This document shows positions 23,217 through 35,554 of a stretch of 64,000 nucleotides of DNA, piece after piece (positions within the stretch are counted from its first letter, which is position 1; every line of letters starts with the position of its first letter). The stretch comes from Leptasterias polaris (taxonomy: Eukaryota > Echinodermata > Asteroidea > Forcipulatida > Asteriidae), in contig JAZGTN010000058.1 in NCBI GenBank assembly GCA_037783415.1, forward strand, positions 9,212,001 to 9,276,000, read 5' to 3'. The translations under genes and the position numbers were made by a program. The notes under the pieces are model-generated. The model was not told the DNA's origin, made no database searches, and saw only the letters and a program-made list of their open reading frames with translations.

Positions 23217-24259
23217 TAATCCCCCTTTTTCCCCCAAAAAAAATCTTACTTCAATATGTTTTCCTTCCTGAACTTAGCTTCTTTGAGAAAAAGAAAAGAA
23301 AGGTCAAGTTTTTATAAATGCATGAATACTAACATGTGCAAAAATTAGCAAATACAAAAACTGTCCTTTGCCTAAACATAGATGAAATCTAATTGTAAAC
23401 AATTGGAAGGATAGTTTGTGAATAAAAAAGTGTTGTGTTTTCTACTAGCGGTTATCCAAAAACATTTGTCTAACTCTTTAACGGCTTTTGTTTGAGGTGT
23501 TTAAATGGGCAAACTCTGGTAGGTATAAAACAACCATGAAATGATCAATGTTCTGGTCAAATAGGCTTTGGTTTAGTTCCTATGCTTTACCGCTGCCACC
23601 ATGTAAAGATGCTGGGATTATACCATAAATACTCTGCGAGAAACGTTGGTATTCTGGACACGAAACTCCGTAGCTTTACATGTTATGCAAAGGGCACCAC
23701 CTCTTGGTGGTTGTTATACATATAAAAGTGCTGGGTATGTTACAATCATCACACTTTAACATACTAACTTGTGAAACCTGTTCGTTGATACGAGGGGTAG
23801 CTCACTTTATGTGCTGTAACTGGTATATGGGTTAGTTTGCTTTACGTACTAACTTGTGAGACCTGTTCCTAGCTTGATATGGGGTTTAGTTTGCTTTACG
23901 AACTGACTTGTGAGACATGTTTCTTAACACTAGGGGTATTTTGGTTTACATGAGAACTTGTGAGATCTGTTCAGTTTTAGAGTCAGTTTCAGAATGAAGC
24001 TTAGTTTTGGGTTTTGATGGACACATTTAAAGTAAAAAAAATAAAAACATTTCGAAGGTGAAGGGTCTTCTATCTCGAGGTCTTTAAACTTTAACGAAAA
24101 TTCTTAACTAACTGGGTAACCGTGTAACAGTCACGAGCTTACTAAGCCTGTGCATTTACATTTGTTTTCATGTAAAATGTAACCGTTTCTGAAACATAGT
24201 TTTTAACTGTGTGTCACAAGACCATCCTTTTATGCGGTCTTGGATTTTTCAAATAGCAC

Positions 24260-25408
24260 CTTCGCACCAACACTCCATAAAACAACCCGGACAAAATAAG
24301 ACGACAAGGAGAGATTAGGATACACTATAGAACACTTACCATTTATTTAAACTGAAAACTACTGGCGACTACACAAACAACTACAAGAACAAATCGGTAT
24401 TTAAATATAATGCAAGTATAAACACAACTTATCTAAAAAGCCGGCTCAACTCAATTAACTAAAGCGAACGAACAAGTAAACCTCAAGGGTGAGCAGTATC
24501 CTCATGTACTTCAACTCTGGCCTCCATGGTGGCGGGGCTCGCGGAGTGACCTCCCATCTCTCCTCCTTCGTGGCTGCTCCAACCCAAGTTCCAAAACACT
24601 AAAATTTAAAAGCAATTACGCTACACTTTAATTCTCGTAATTCTCAAATTAAGTAATTGCTCAATTATCAATTTCCAGTGCACCATTTTATACATATTAC
24701 TTTGCACCAGATTGCGTACCGTTGTTCTCCCAATTAAACTCCATAGATCAATAGCAAAATACAGTCTATTAATAAATGCAGTTACGTTTTTCACAACTTT
24801 TGGTAAATGCTTTGAATATGACATTTTCAAACATTACTTACAGTTTTAACCCTGGTTGTGGCGGAGGTGACGAGGCTGCAATACCATATCAGCTTTTCAG
24901 CTCTCTGACCAGTAGAGTCTCCGTGAGTTGCTCTCTAAGCTCTCATACTCAAAACTGGTTTCATAAACTGAAACTATCCCCATAAACGGGGGGAAATTCC
25001 AGGGCCTCAAATTGCCCAGCGTAACTTCGTCTTTCTTTGCAGCCAAGTGCCTAACCAACGCCCTTCCTTTGCCTTATATGGCACGGTTGGAGGAATTTGA
25101 AAACTATTCAAAAGCTATTCAAAAGCTATTCAAAAGCCTCTGTTCCTTTACGGAATACAGTGACCACTTAGTACTATACAACTACTTTAATCACCTAGAA
25201 TAATTTATATAGGGCTCCCTCTCTGGGTGCTCACGGCCCAACCCAAAATTAGTTACAGTGTAATGCATAAGTTAAATGGTTGAACATTCCGGTAATACGC
25301 TCCCTCAATACATACAACTGAACTTTACACAATACCCTCTACATTCCGAATCCATTAATTCCGCAATGTTTTTCACGGGGACTAGTATTATTAAAATCAC
25401 ATTGTGAC
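24260..25408 (-). mobile_element. Putative 3' LTR of the Gmr1-like element (copy 1; copy 2 about 30070-31190)
   Basis: On the minus strand, downstream of the RNase H frame, a purine-rich AAATGGGGAGCAG tract precedes TGTCACAATGTG near 25408. This resembles a polypurine tract and LTR start. An AATAAA lies near 24345, followed by sequence in which I could not fix the LTR end. No second LTR was found, so LTR status is inferred. Confidence 0.4.
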
Positions 25409-25498
25409 AACTGCTCCCCATTTAAGATTTACTTTCTAAGTAAAATCTCCAATATAAATTTCACAACTGTGATTAATTTAACTACAACCTAATTTACT

Positions 25499-25998
25499 CT
25501 GGGCAACGACTGAGAAAATCTGCTCCAATATTGTCTTTGCCCTTGATAACCTTGACAACGTATCTATACGGCTGAAGGCTAAGTGCCCATCTCATCACCC
25601 TACTGTTACTGAGCTTGGTTTTTGCAATGTATGCTTTGCAATGTATGCTAGGGGATGATGATCAGTTTCAATGTCAAACTGTTTACCATACAAATACACA
25701 TGAAATTTATTCACTGCCCATACCAGAGCGAGGCACTCCTTTTCAATCACTGAATATGCCTGCTCTCTTTGCAATAATTTCTTACTAGCATAGCAGATTG
25801 GGCATTTCTCTCACTCAACATCTTGTATTAATAAAACTGCCCCTATGCCTTTGTCTGAGGCATCTGTAGGCAGTGTATATGACTTTGTAGGATCATGTAG
25901 ATGCAGTATTGGAGCTGTCGTCAAACGGGACTGTAACATCCGAAACGCCAATTCGTGTGTTTCTCCCCAGTCAACTTTGTTTGACTTTCCCCCTTTTC
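25499..25998 (-). pseudogene. pol: Gmr1-like pol, RNase H part, truncated by the duplication junction
   Basis: Partial copy of the frame at 31369-31938. It stops at the duplication junction within KGGKSNKVDWGETH, showing that the duplication copied only the 3' end of the retrotransposon. It has DPTKSYTLPTDASDKGIGAV and then frame damage downstream. Confidence 0.85.
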
Positions 25999-27380
25999 TC
26001 ATGAAATTATGCACTATGGTTATTTAGTTCTTAGTTCATGATAATTTCTTGGGGGTTATGTAAAATTTTTTGTTTGGGGGTGGGGGGGGGAAGGGGCAAA
26101 CATACAACTATGCTCTATATTTTAAACGTGCTCTTCATGTGATGGGGATCACAATAAGGGTGTGGAACTGTCATTTTGATCGTTAGTACAAAAGTTATCA
26201 ATAAATTGTAAATACCTTTGTTTATGGAGGTGATTACAGCTGGATACCATGACGAGTCTGGAGGCCACAGTGCCATTACGCTGTCCCCTTCTTCATATTA
26301 GAAAAAACACATACAATTTAGGTAACATAATTATACGTTATTAATCAAACAAAAGTCGATCAGTTTACTGGTACGCTTTTGGGTCAACTCGGTCCGAAGC
26401 CAACTCGGTCCGAAGCCAACTCGGTCAAAAGCCAACTCGTTCCCAAGTAAACTGGTACCCAAGTAAACTGGTACCCAGGTCAAAACGTATCCAGGTAAAC
26501 TCTTACTTACCCAGGTCAACTGTTACCCAGGTAAACTCTTACCCAGGTACGTACCGCCGACCCGGGTACGAGTTCACTTGGGTACGAGTTCACTTGGGTA
26601 TGAGTTAACTCGAGTACGAGTTTACCGTTTATATGGTTTCCTTGCTCTATGGTTTATTCGAGGCTATTCTTAAATGGAATATTAATCACATGCATCAATA
26701 GAAATTGGTAAAGTAATAATTCATTTACTTATGTGTTTGTAGACAAATGTTAGTACCGTACGGATTACTGTACAGTAGTATAGTAAACCGGGAAGCCGTA
26801 AACCGGTGCGCATGGTAATACTAATGGACATTTATTTACACTGGGAATGAGATAATCACTCACCATTTCGTGTGTCCTCTCGAGAGCTGCCATCGGTCGA
26901 ATGATCGAGTGTAAGGTCCTCGTGGATGCAAAAGTTATGTCAATGTTTGAGGCGTGTCCCATGACATTGCAAGTTGCAAGTTGCAAGTTGCAGTTCCAAC
27001 CGGCTGGGCCACGCGAACCGACTCAAACAGAATCAGCTGACCGTCATGTATATTACTTAATAATTAGAAATGGCCGCTTCTAAATCAACATTAAGGATAC
27101 TTAATATCAACAGAGGGCGATGAAACCATCCGAGAGTGCGTTAGGCAGCAGCTTCTTTTTCACTCACACATGCTCCTCTCGTAAATTACGTAAACCGAGG
27201 ATCACTCCCAAAAGCTTAGAGAATTCACTGGCGTCCAAACTGGCCATAATGCTCCATTTATCAAATTTTTTCAAAGCGAGGACGTCCTCGCTCTGATAAG
27301 AGTCCTCGAAGAGCGAGTGTGTATTCACATAGAAGAGCTCGGTTGGCAGCGTTTACACGTACACACACACACACACACAC

Positions 27381-27529
27381 ATCCTTACGGATCTGGTTTG
27401 TGGGGTACTGCTATTGTTGTTCAATTATTCCCTTTTCTGAAGAATTCCCTGGTGGGGTCCAATTGTTCCACTTGAAATTACCTTGTGGGGTCCTTTTGTT
27501 CCATTGTTGTCAGGACACCACAAATGCCC
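27381..27529 (+). repeat. Copy 4 of the 160-bp repeat family (in duplicated unit)
   Basis: Identical position inside duplication copy 2 as 21557-21707 in copy 1, so it arose by segmental duplication, not by its own movement. Confidence 0.8.
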
Positions 27530-28882
27530 TTGTGTGTGTCCACGCACACAAACACCTGCATACGAAGACCTCCTATTCTTCTATTGTTTATACTCTTTTT
27601 GTACACGCTCTCCAACTGGGGACCTTTCCCCAATCGGGGACCCTTCCCCAATCGGGGACCCTATTGTCCTCTTTTATTATAGGTTCCCGGCTTGAATGTG
27701 TATACCTACCCATACACACATTCTCAAATATGCATCCTTGCAGAGCATTCTTTTGTTCTTTCCTTTGTCCCTGCACTTTCGCATAGACTGTCATACAAAA
27801 ATTTGCTTGTGGCGTCACCCCAGTCTTAAGATTTTTCCACATGGAGAGCTTTTGGTTTCCCTTTTCTGTTATGACCTTGGAATCCATAAGATACCGAATA
27901 ATTTATGAGCCCAAACGTTTCGTGAATCCCATAAATCGAGGACTTCTCTTTGTTCTCCCATTATTTGGAATAAGTTTCATTGACGTCCTCATTGGTTTTG
28001 TACACGAAAGCGAAGCGACGACGTCCTCGCTCTGTCAAACACCCTGATCCCTTTTGTAAAAGTCCGTCGGTTTCAACTGGAAAAATGCATACTCTCGCAC
28101 GCAGAATGGGGTAAGGGTGTATGTTATAAACATCCGCAGTTATGTACTATAGACTCAGAATTCCCTCGAGTCCACATAATGTATATCTCCTTTACCCATT
28201 ATTGTCCAAAAGAAGTTATAATTCCCCCAAACTTGTAGTGGTGTTGGTTTCTTCATGGTTTGTACATGACATACATTATTCACTTAACACGTTCTGTTTA
28301 TACTTTGATGTTGCATTCCCCCTCCTTGATTGCTGTTCGCTATTTTCAATGTTGTACTTAGCGTTTTTGTTTATAATAATATTGTAAATCATACTAATTG
28401 TGCGCTGTAGAAAATAAATATCGTTGTAATTTAGTTTTAATATGGCCTCCTGTTGTTGATATTTATCTTTGTTAATAATTATATATTTATTAAATATCAT
28501 TTTCTTATGTACCAACTGCGCTTTCATTGACAAATATTGTAGAAGAATCTTTCAAAACGACAGGTCACTAAATTTATTAAAAGAATATGCGTCATTTTCA
28601 TTTAACAAGGTTGAGCTCACAAGTCCTCCCTCTTTTCAAATACACAATCACATGAACTAAACACTTAAACAATTACCCCCAGCGAACACTTGCTGTTATC
28701 ATTATAGGTACTGGGCAGATTATCATAAAGACTCTTTGAGAAACGGTGTTATTCTGGACTCGAAACTCCGTGTGTTTTATTTAGGACTCCTGGCATATCT
28801 CAAGCTTTACATGTTTTGCAAAGGCCGGACGCCACCTCTTGGTGGTTGTTATACATAAGAAAGTGCTGCATATGTTACATCA

Positions 28883-29044
28883 GGGCCCTTTTCAAAACCT
28901 CGGCTTGGGCTACGGCTCCAGGCTCCGTAGGCTCCGTCTGATATTCGAACTACCGCGTACAAATGCACGCTTTACCCCAAAAAAATAACGGAGCCCAAGC
29001 CGGAGCCGGAGCCCAAGCCCAAGCCGAGGTTTGGAAAAGGGCCC
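28883..29044. mobile_element. Harbinger-like MITE, copy 2 (in duplicated unit)
   Basis: Same element as 23061-23216 plus a 6-base GGAGCC expansion and one change in the left arm. Confidence 0.75.
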
Positions 29045-31368
29045 TAATCCCCCTTTTTCCCCCAAAAAAAATCTTACTTCAATATGTTTTCCTTCCTGAA
29101 CTTAGCTTCTTTGAGAAAAAGAAAAGAAAGGTCAAGTTTTTATAAATGCATGAATACTAACATGTGCAAAAATTAGCAAATACAAAAACTGTCCTTTGCC
29201 TAAACATAGATGAAATCTAATTGTAAACAATTGGAAGGATAGTTTGTGAATAAAAAAGTGTTGTGTTTTCTACTAGCGGTTATCCAAAAACATTTGTCTA
29301 ACTCTTCAACGGCTTTTGTTTGAGGTGTTTAAATGGGCAAACTCTGGTAGGTATAAAACAACCATGAAATGATCAATGTTCTGGTCAAATAGGCTTTGGT
29401 TTAGTTCCTATGCTTTACCGCTGCCACCATGTAAAGATGCTGGGATTATACCATAAATACTCTGCGAGAAACGTTGGTATTCTGGACACGAAACTCCGTA
29501 GCTTTACATGTTATGCAAAGGGCACCACCTCTTGGTGGTTGTTATACATATAAAAGTGCTGGGTATGTTACAATCATCACACTTTAACATACTAACTTGT
29601 GAAACCTGTTCGTTGATACGAGGGGTAGCTCACTTTATGTGCTGTAACTGGTATATGGGTTAGTTTGCTTTACGTACTAACTTGTGAGACCTGTTCCTAG
29701 CTTGATATGGGGTTTAGTTTGCTTTACGAACTGACTTGTGAGACATGTTTCTTAACACTAGGGGTATTTTGGTTTACATGAGAACTTGTGAGATCTGTTC
29801 AGTTTTAGAGTCAGTTTCAGAATGAAGCTTAGTTTTGGGTTTTGATGGACACATTTAAAGTAAAAAAAATAAAAACATTTCGAAGGTGAAGGGTCTTCTA
29901 TCTCGAGGTCTTAAACTTTAACGAAAATTCTTAACTAACTGGGTAACCGTGTAACAGTCACGAGCTTACTAAGCCTGTGCATTTACATTTGTTTTCATGT
30001 AAAATGTAACCGTTTCTGAAACATAGTTTTTAACTGTGTGTCACAAGACCATCCTTTTATGCGGTCTTGGATTTTTCAAATAGCACCTTCGCACCAACAC
30101 TCCATAAAACAACCCGGACAAAATAAGACGACAAGGAGAGATTAGGATACACTATAGAACACTTACCATTTATTTAAACTGAAAACTACTGGCGACTACA
30201 CAAACAACTACAAGAACAAATCGGTATTTAAATATAATGCAAGTATAAACACAACTTATCTAAAAAGCCGGCTCAACTCAATTAACTAAAGCGAACGAAC
30301 AAGTAAACCTCAAGGGTGAGCAGTATCCTCATGTACTTCAACTCTGGCCTCCATTCGTGGCTGCTCCAACCCAAGTTCCAAAACACTAAAATTTAAAAGC
30401 AATTACGCTACACTTTAATTCTCGTAATTCTCAAATTAAGTAATTGCTCAATTATCAATTTCCAGTGCACCATTTTATACATATTACTTTGCACCAGATT
30501 GCGTACCGTTGTTCTCCCAATTAAACTCCATAGATCAATAGCAAAATATAGTCTATTAATATGCAGTTACGTTTTTCACAACTTTTGGTAAATGCTTTGA
30601 ATATGACATTTTCAAACATTACTTACAGTTTTAACCCTGGTTGTGGCGGAGGTGACGAGGCTGCAATACCATATCAGCTTTTCAGCTCTCTGACCAGTAG
30701 AGTCTCCGTGAGTTGCTCTCTAAGCTCTCATACTCAAAACTGGTTTCATAAACTGAAACTATCCCCATAAACGGGGGGAAATTCCAGGGCCTCAAATTGC
30801 CCAGCGTAACTTCGTATTTCTTTGCAGCCAAGTGCCTAACCAACGCCCTTCCTTTGCCTTATATGGCACGGTTGGAGGAATTTGAAAACTATTCAAAAGC
30901 TATTCAAAAGCCTCTGTTCCTTTACGGAATACAGTGACCACTTAGTACTATACAACTACTTTAATCACCTAGAATCATTTATATAGGGCTCCCTCTCTGG
31001 GTGCTCACGGCCCAACCCAAAATTAGTTACAGTGTAATGCATAAGTTAAATGGTTGAACATTCCGGTAATACACTCCCTCAATACATACAACTGAACTTT
31101 ACACAATACCCTCTACATTCCGAATCCATTAATTCCGCAATGTTTTTCACGGGGACTAGTATTATTAAAATCACATTGTGACAACTGCTCCCCATTTAAG
31201 ATTTACTTTCTAAGTAAAATCTCCAATATAAATTTCACAACTGTGATTAATTTAACTACAACCTAATTTACTCTAGGCAACGACTGAGAAAATCTGCTCC
31301 AATATTGTCTTTGCCCTTGATAACCTTGACAACGTATCTATACGGCTGAAGGCTAAGTGCCCATCTCA

Positions 31369-33360
31369 TCACCCTACTGTTACTGAGCTTGGTTTTTGCA
31401 ATGTATGCTTTGCAATGTATGCTAGGGGATGATGATCAGTTTCAATGTCAAACTGTTTACCATACAAATACACATGAAATTTCTTCACTGCCCATACCAG
31501 AGCGAGGCACTCCTTTTCAATCACTGAATATGCCTGCTCTCTTTGCAATAATTTCTTACTAGCATAGCAGATTGGGCATTTCTCTCCCTCAACATCTTGT
31601 ATTAATAAAACTGCCCATATGCCTTTGTCTGAGGCATCTGTAGGCAGTGTATATGACTTTGTAGGATCATGTAGATGCAGTATTGGAGCTGTCGTCAAAC
31701 GGGACTGTAACATCCGAAACGCCAATTCGTGTGTTTCTCCCCAGTCAACTTTGTTTGACTTTCCCCCTTTTATGAGATCTGACAGTGGTGCAGCTATGGT
31801 AGAAAAATTTGGCATAAATTTCCTGTAATAGCCGACCAAGCCCAAGAATGACCTGACCTCCTTTTTTGTACTGGGTCTCATAGCGGCCAAAATTGCTTCT
31901 ACCTTCCCTGGCATTGGCTTCAAAAGCCCTTCACCCACAACATGCCCTAGAAACTCAAGGGATTTATATGCTACATAACATTTACTCGGTCGTGCTGTTA
32001 GGCCAACGGCACGTAAACGCTTATAAGTAAATTATGAAGTACACATGTGTGTTGTTCAAGGGTATCAGTAAAGATCCAAATATCGTCTATGTAATTGATC
32101 ACATGATCGATTCCATCTAAAACCTACGCATCATGCGACTGAACACTGCATGTGCATTTACCATACCAAATGGGAGTACTGTGAAACAAACCCCCTTCTG
32201 TCGTAACAAAGGCAGTTTTATCTTTGTCCTTTTCTGCTAGGGGGATCTGTCAGTATCCCTTGGACAGGTCAATCTGTGTAAACACTTTCCCCTCGGAAAT
32301 TCTCGCCAAAAGATCTTCTATATTTGGGATAGGTTCAGGATCAAAGACTGTTATAGCATTCAGTTTTCGGAAATCTATACAAAGTCTGACATTTCCATCA
32401 CTCTTGTTCACAATAACTATGGGGATGCATAAGCCGACTCTGACTTCTCTATGACTCCCATTCTCACCATAGTTTCAATTTCTGAGTTTACAGTGCCCCT
32501 TAATGCATGAGGCACGGGGTATGCCTTGGTTTTCACTGGCTGTGAAGTTGTCAAATTTACACTAAATTCGATCAATTTGGTTCTACCCGGCACATCTGTT
32601 AATACATCTCTGAATTCACTCAGAATTCCTTGAATGTCGGTCAACTCTGCCTCACTGTGATTATCACTAACATTCACGTCGCTTATTGTTTCTTTCTGTT
32701 CCAACGGTGGGAATTCGTTCTCCATAAATTCTTCACCATTTTCAAGTTCTATAGTTCCCGAACCTATCATTTCTATACACATGCATGCCGATGCTCTCTC
32801 TTGTGTAATCTCATTGCGCATAATGTACTTTCGCAAAAGATTTGCATGATACACTTTGGTTTTGCCATTCTGGTCAATCCGATAGTCATGCTTGCCTACT
32901 TTCTGAATAACTTGAAATGGCCCCTTCCATTGTAACAACAGTTTGTTTGAATCTGTTGGTAGTAGTATTAACACTTGATCTCCTACTTGGAAATGTCTAT
33001 CTCTAGTTCTAGCGTCATAATACTTTCTGTACCTGCCTGATGCTTTAGACAACTCTTCCTGTGCTAATTTACAGGTGGATTCAAGCCTCTCTCTCAAATC
33101 TATGACAAACTCATATGTCGTTTTGACCTCTTCTTCGCTTGCGGTATCTGTCCATAATTCGCGCAATGTTGCAAGCGGACCTCTAACTGTGCGACCATAT
33201 AGCAACTCAAATGGTGAGAATCCTAGACTTTCTTGTGGCGCCTCTCTATACGCAAACAACAATGCAGGGAGATACCTGTCCCAATCTTTTGGGCGTTCTG
33301 CGCACATTCTACGGAGCATTCTTTTCATGGTTCCGTTGAAGCGTTCAAAAAGACCACGTC
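31369..33360 (-). pseudogene. pol: Gmr1-like Ty3/gypsy pol with integrase upstream of reverse transcriptase
   Basis: Reading right to left, frame 33328-32417 starts in the integrase core just after its catalytic Glu (FERFNGT near 33345). It continues through LPALLFAYREAPQESLGFSPFELLYG and the integrase C-terminal domain (DQVLILLPTDSNKLLLQWKG), and then directly into the RT N-terminus (VKTKAYPVPHALR, MGVIEKSESAYASP). RT motifs follow in broken frames: DFRKLNAIT, QIDLSKGY and catalytic YIDD near 32085. Frame 31938-31369 gives LRSFLGLVGYYRKF-type connection and RNase H (DASDKGI; DHHPLAYI). Integrase before RT is the Ty1/copia-like order known in gypsy-group Gmr1-like elements. The 5' part ends at the Helitron-like end near 33362. 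Inactive: several frame changes between 32417 and 31938. Confidence 0.88.
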
Positions 33361-35554
33361 ATCAGGTGTCAAATTACGGTAATTCAAAGTTTATTACTCA
33401 AAAAATCATATCTCCTGAACCACAAGTCGAAAATTGTTAATGTTTGATTTGTATGGTAGCTTTCAACAATTGCGAAATTTTATTAACCAAGATTACCCCT
33501 CTTTGACATTTACGTCCGGTCCAAACAGGAAATCCCAAACCACACGTCATAAAATTGTAATTTTTGTGTTGTAATGTAGCTTGCAACACTTGCAACATTT
33601 TATTTAAAGCAATGACCTTACTTTCACCTTTACTTCCGGTCTTAACAGGAAGCTCACAAATTGAGATAATCATATCTCCTGAACCACATGTCATAAAGTT
33701 GTAATGTTTGTCCCAGGTAGCAAGCCAACGTTGGTCCAACGTTGCACCAACGTTGTCAAATACGGATGACAACGTTGGACCAGCGTTGTCCGGCAACGTT
33801 GCACCAACGTTATTTTGCATGTTGAGACAACGTTGCAGCGACGCTGGATCCAACGTTGCTCCAACGTTGGATTCACGTTATTCCCACAATATCCAACCAA
33901 ACTTGTCATTATTCCCAACAAATCCCACAAGTTTCCAATGTTAATCCAACCAGATTCCACCCACTTCCAACAAATTTCCAGCAACTTTCCAACAGACCAT
34001 TTTAGGCTTCATGGCATATGAATAGACAAATGACTAATAAAGTGACTTCCACAAACTTGGAATGAGCTTTAACTCATCCGACAGCATAACAACGAAAGTG
34101 ACAAATGACTGCGATACTGACAAATATCACTTTATTCTTAAAAACGCATGTACATACTGTACAATGAAATAGAAATTTTGCAGGCACGATATAAACATTT
34201 TTCCTTAGCTTAATCATGAATCAAAATAATACTGTGTATATATACTGTTCAATAAGCACACATCTGCCCGGTATATAACCTGATTTATAAAGTGACTTCC
34301 ACAAACTTGGAATGAGCTTAAATCATCGGACTGCATAACAACGAAATTGCACCTGAATACTTGTAACACCAAGAATAAAAATACATGTACAATAATAAAA
34401 CCCTTTTAACATAAATGTAAATGTACTGCACATCTGAGGCAAGAATGTGACACAGAGCACCACTTTCTGTTGTCTCCCAATTGTCTCCCAAAACATCCAA
34501 AGAATTTAAAAGGAAACATTCCGGTTTTCGGGGGGGGGGGGGGCAGTTTGGCCATTAATACAACGATTGGGGGAGACCCGTATCAGGAATAGTGTAACAG
34601 TGCAACAGTGAAACGTTGAAAATTTCAAACGTAGTGGCCAAGTTTCATTTCAAACATGTAACAGTAAGAGTTAAAACAAGTCTAGGCAAGACACTGGCTG
34701 CTTGATAGTTGGCGAACTCATTGTATATACTCAGTGCATATATGGAGAGACGCGTGGACAACTGATTGTCACAAACATGGCCACCTATATAGGTTCAATT
34801 GTTTATTAAAGGGCAAAACAAATCATAGAGGGAAGTCTGAATGCGTAGCCCGAATTCCTATTTCTTCCACAAATATAATCCATTCATGAAGTGTTTTCAG
34901 TTGTTCTAATCAAACAGTTTTGATGGTTTAACATACTCTGTACATCAGCAAGCAGTCATATCTGTTAACAAAATTGACGTCTGGAAAGTGCAGAAAAGAA
35001 AAAGCAGTGTACATGTATGAGTTTAACAAACGATAAATGCAACTTAATATACACTTATTCATTCTCCAATGTCTCTGAAATGGAGAAGGTAATGAAGTGA
35101 TTGAAATGACAAAAATAATTTGTGTTCCTATTCTTAGTCACTTAAGAGTCAAACATTCTCTTAACAATAAACTGTAATTCTACATTTTGTTCTCCACTCC
35201 TTTTTTTCTTTATTATACAATTAGGTCCCAAAAGGCCTATGTCAACAGGGCAACTTTGATAAGCAATTCGGAGGCAACATAAAATAAAACCCAGAAAATG
35301 GTCAAATGTTACATAATGGTTGTTCTCATAAAATAAAGAAACAAAGAACAATTTCAGTAAATCAATAACACACATTGGATTCTGGTCTTCAGGGAGATTG
35401 CTTGGGACTGGTTGAATGTAAATTGCCCCAGTCGACTAGGGACACTCATCTGCAAACCACAAAGCCCTTTTTACAAGTAAAAAGAAAAGCAAAAACGAAA
35501 AAGAATGGCTTTTCCTAAAAGTGCAAAAACAGCCAAAATTGTCCAATATATCCT

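Larger units (their letters stand above)
20153..25992. repeat. Segmental tandem duplication, copy 1 (5,840 bp)
   Basis: The unit begins at CTTTTCTCATGAAATTATG (20153) and ends where the same CTTTTCTC begins copy 2 (25993). Copies are nearly identical with scattered substitutions and small indels; one larger indel near 24530 is 41 bases present here and absent in copy 2. The unit holds exon a of the recombinase-like gene, a 150-bp repeat, a MITE, a putative LTR and part of a Gmr1-like pol. The sequence of 22.2-22.9 kb and 23.3-24.2 kb inside it has no recognised identity. Confidence 0.95.
25993..31766. repeat. Segmental tandem duplication, copy 2 (5,774 bp)
   Basis: Same unit as 20153-25992, head to tail. 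The three junction points (20153, 25993, 31767) share CTTTT, consistent with a microhomology or replication-based event. Only copy 2 continues into the rest of the Gmr1-like retrotransposon, and only copy 1 is preceded by the rest of the recombinase-like gene. The ancestral order was therefore gene - unit - retrotransposon. Copy-specific differences include a 6-base GGAGCC gain near 29005 and loss of one CTATTCAAAAG-type repeat near 30905. Confidence 0.95.

Noticed and set aside
21497..28660. Pairs of identical short open frames such as the 155-codon frames at 21497 and 27319
   Set aside because: Their conservation reflects the recent 5.8-kb duplication, not selection, and they cross microsatellites and the 160-bp repeat.
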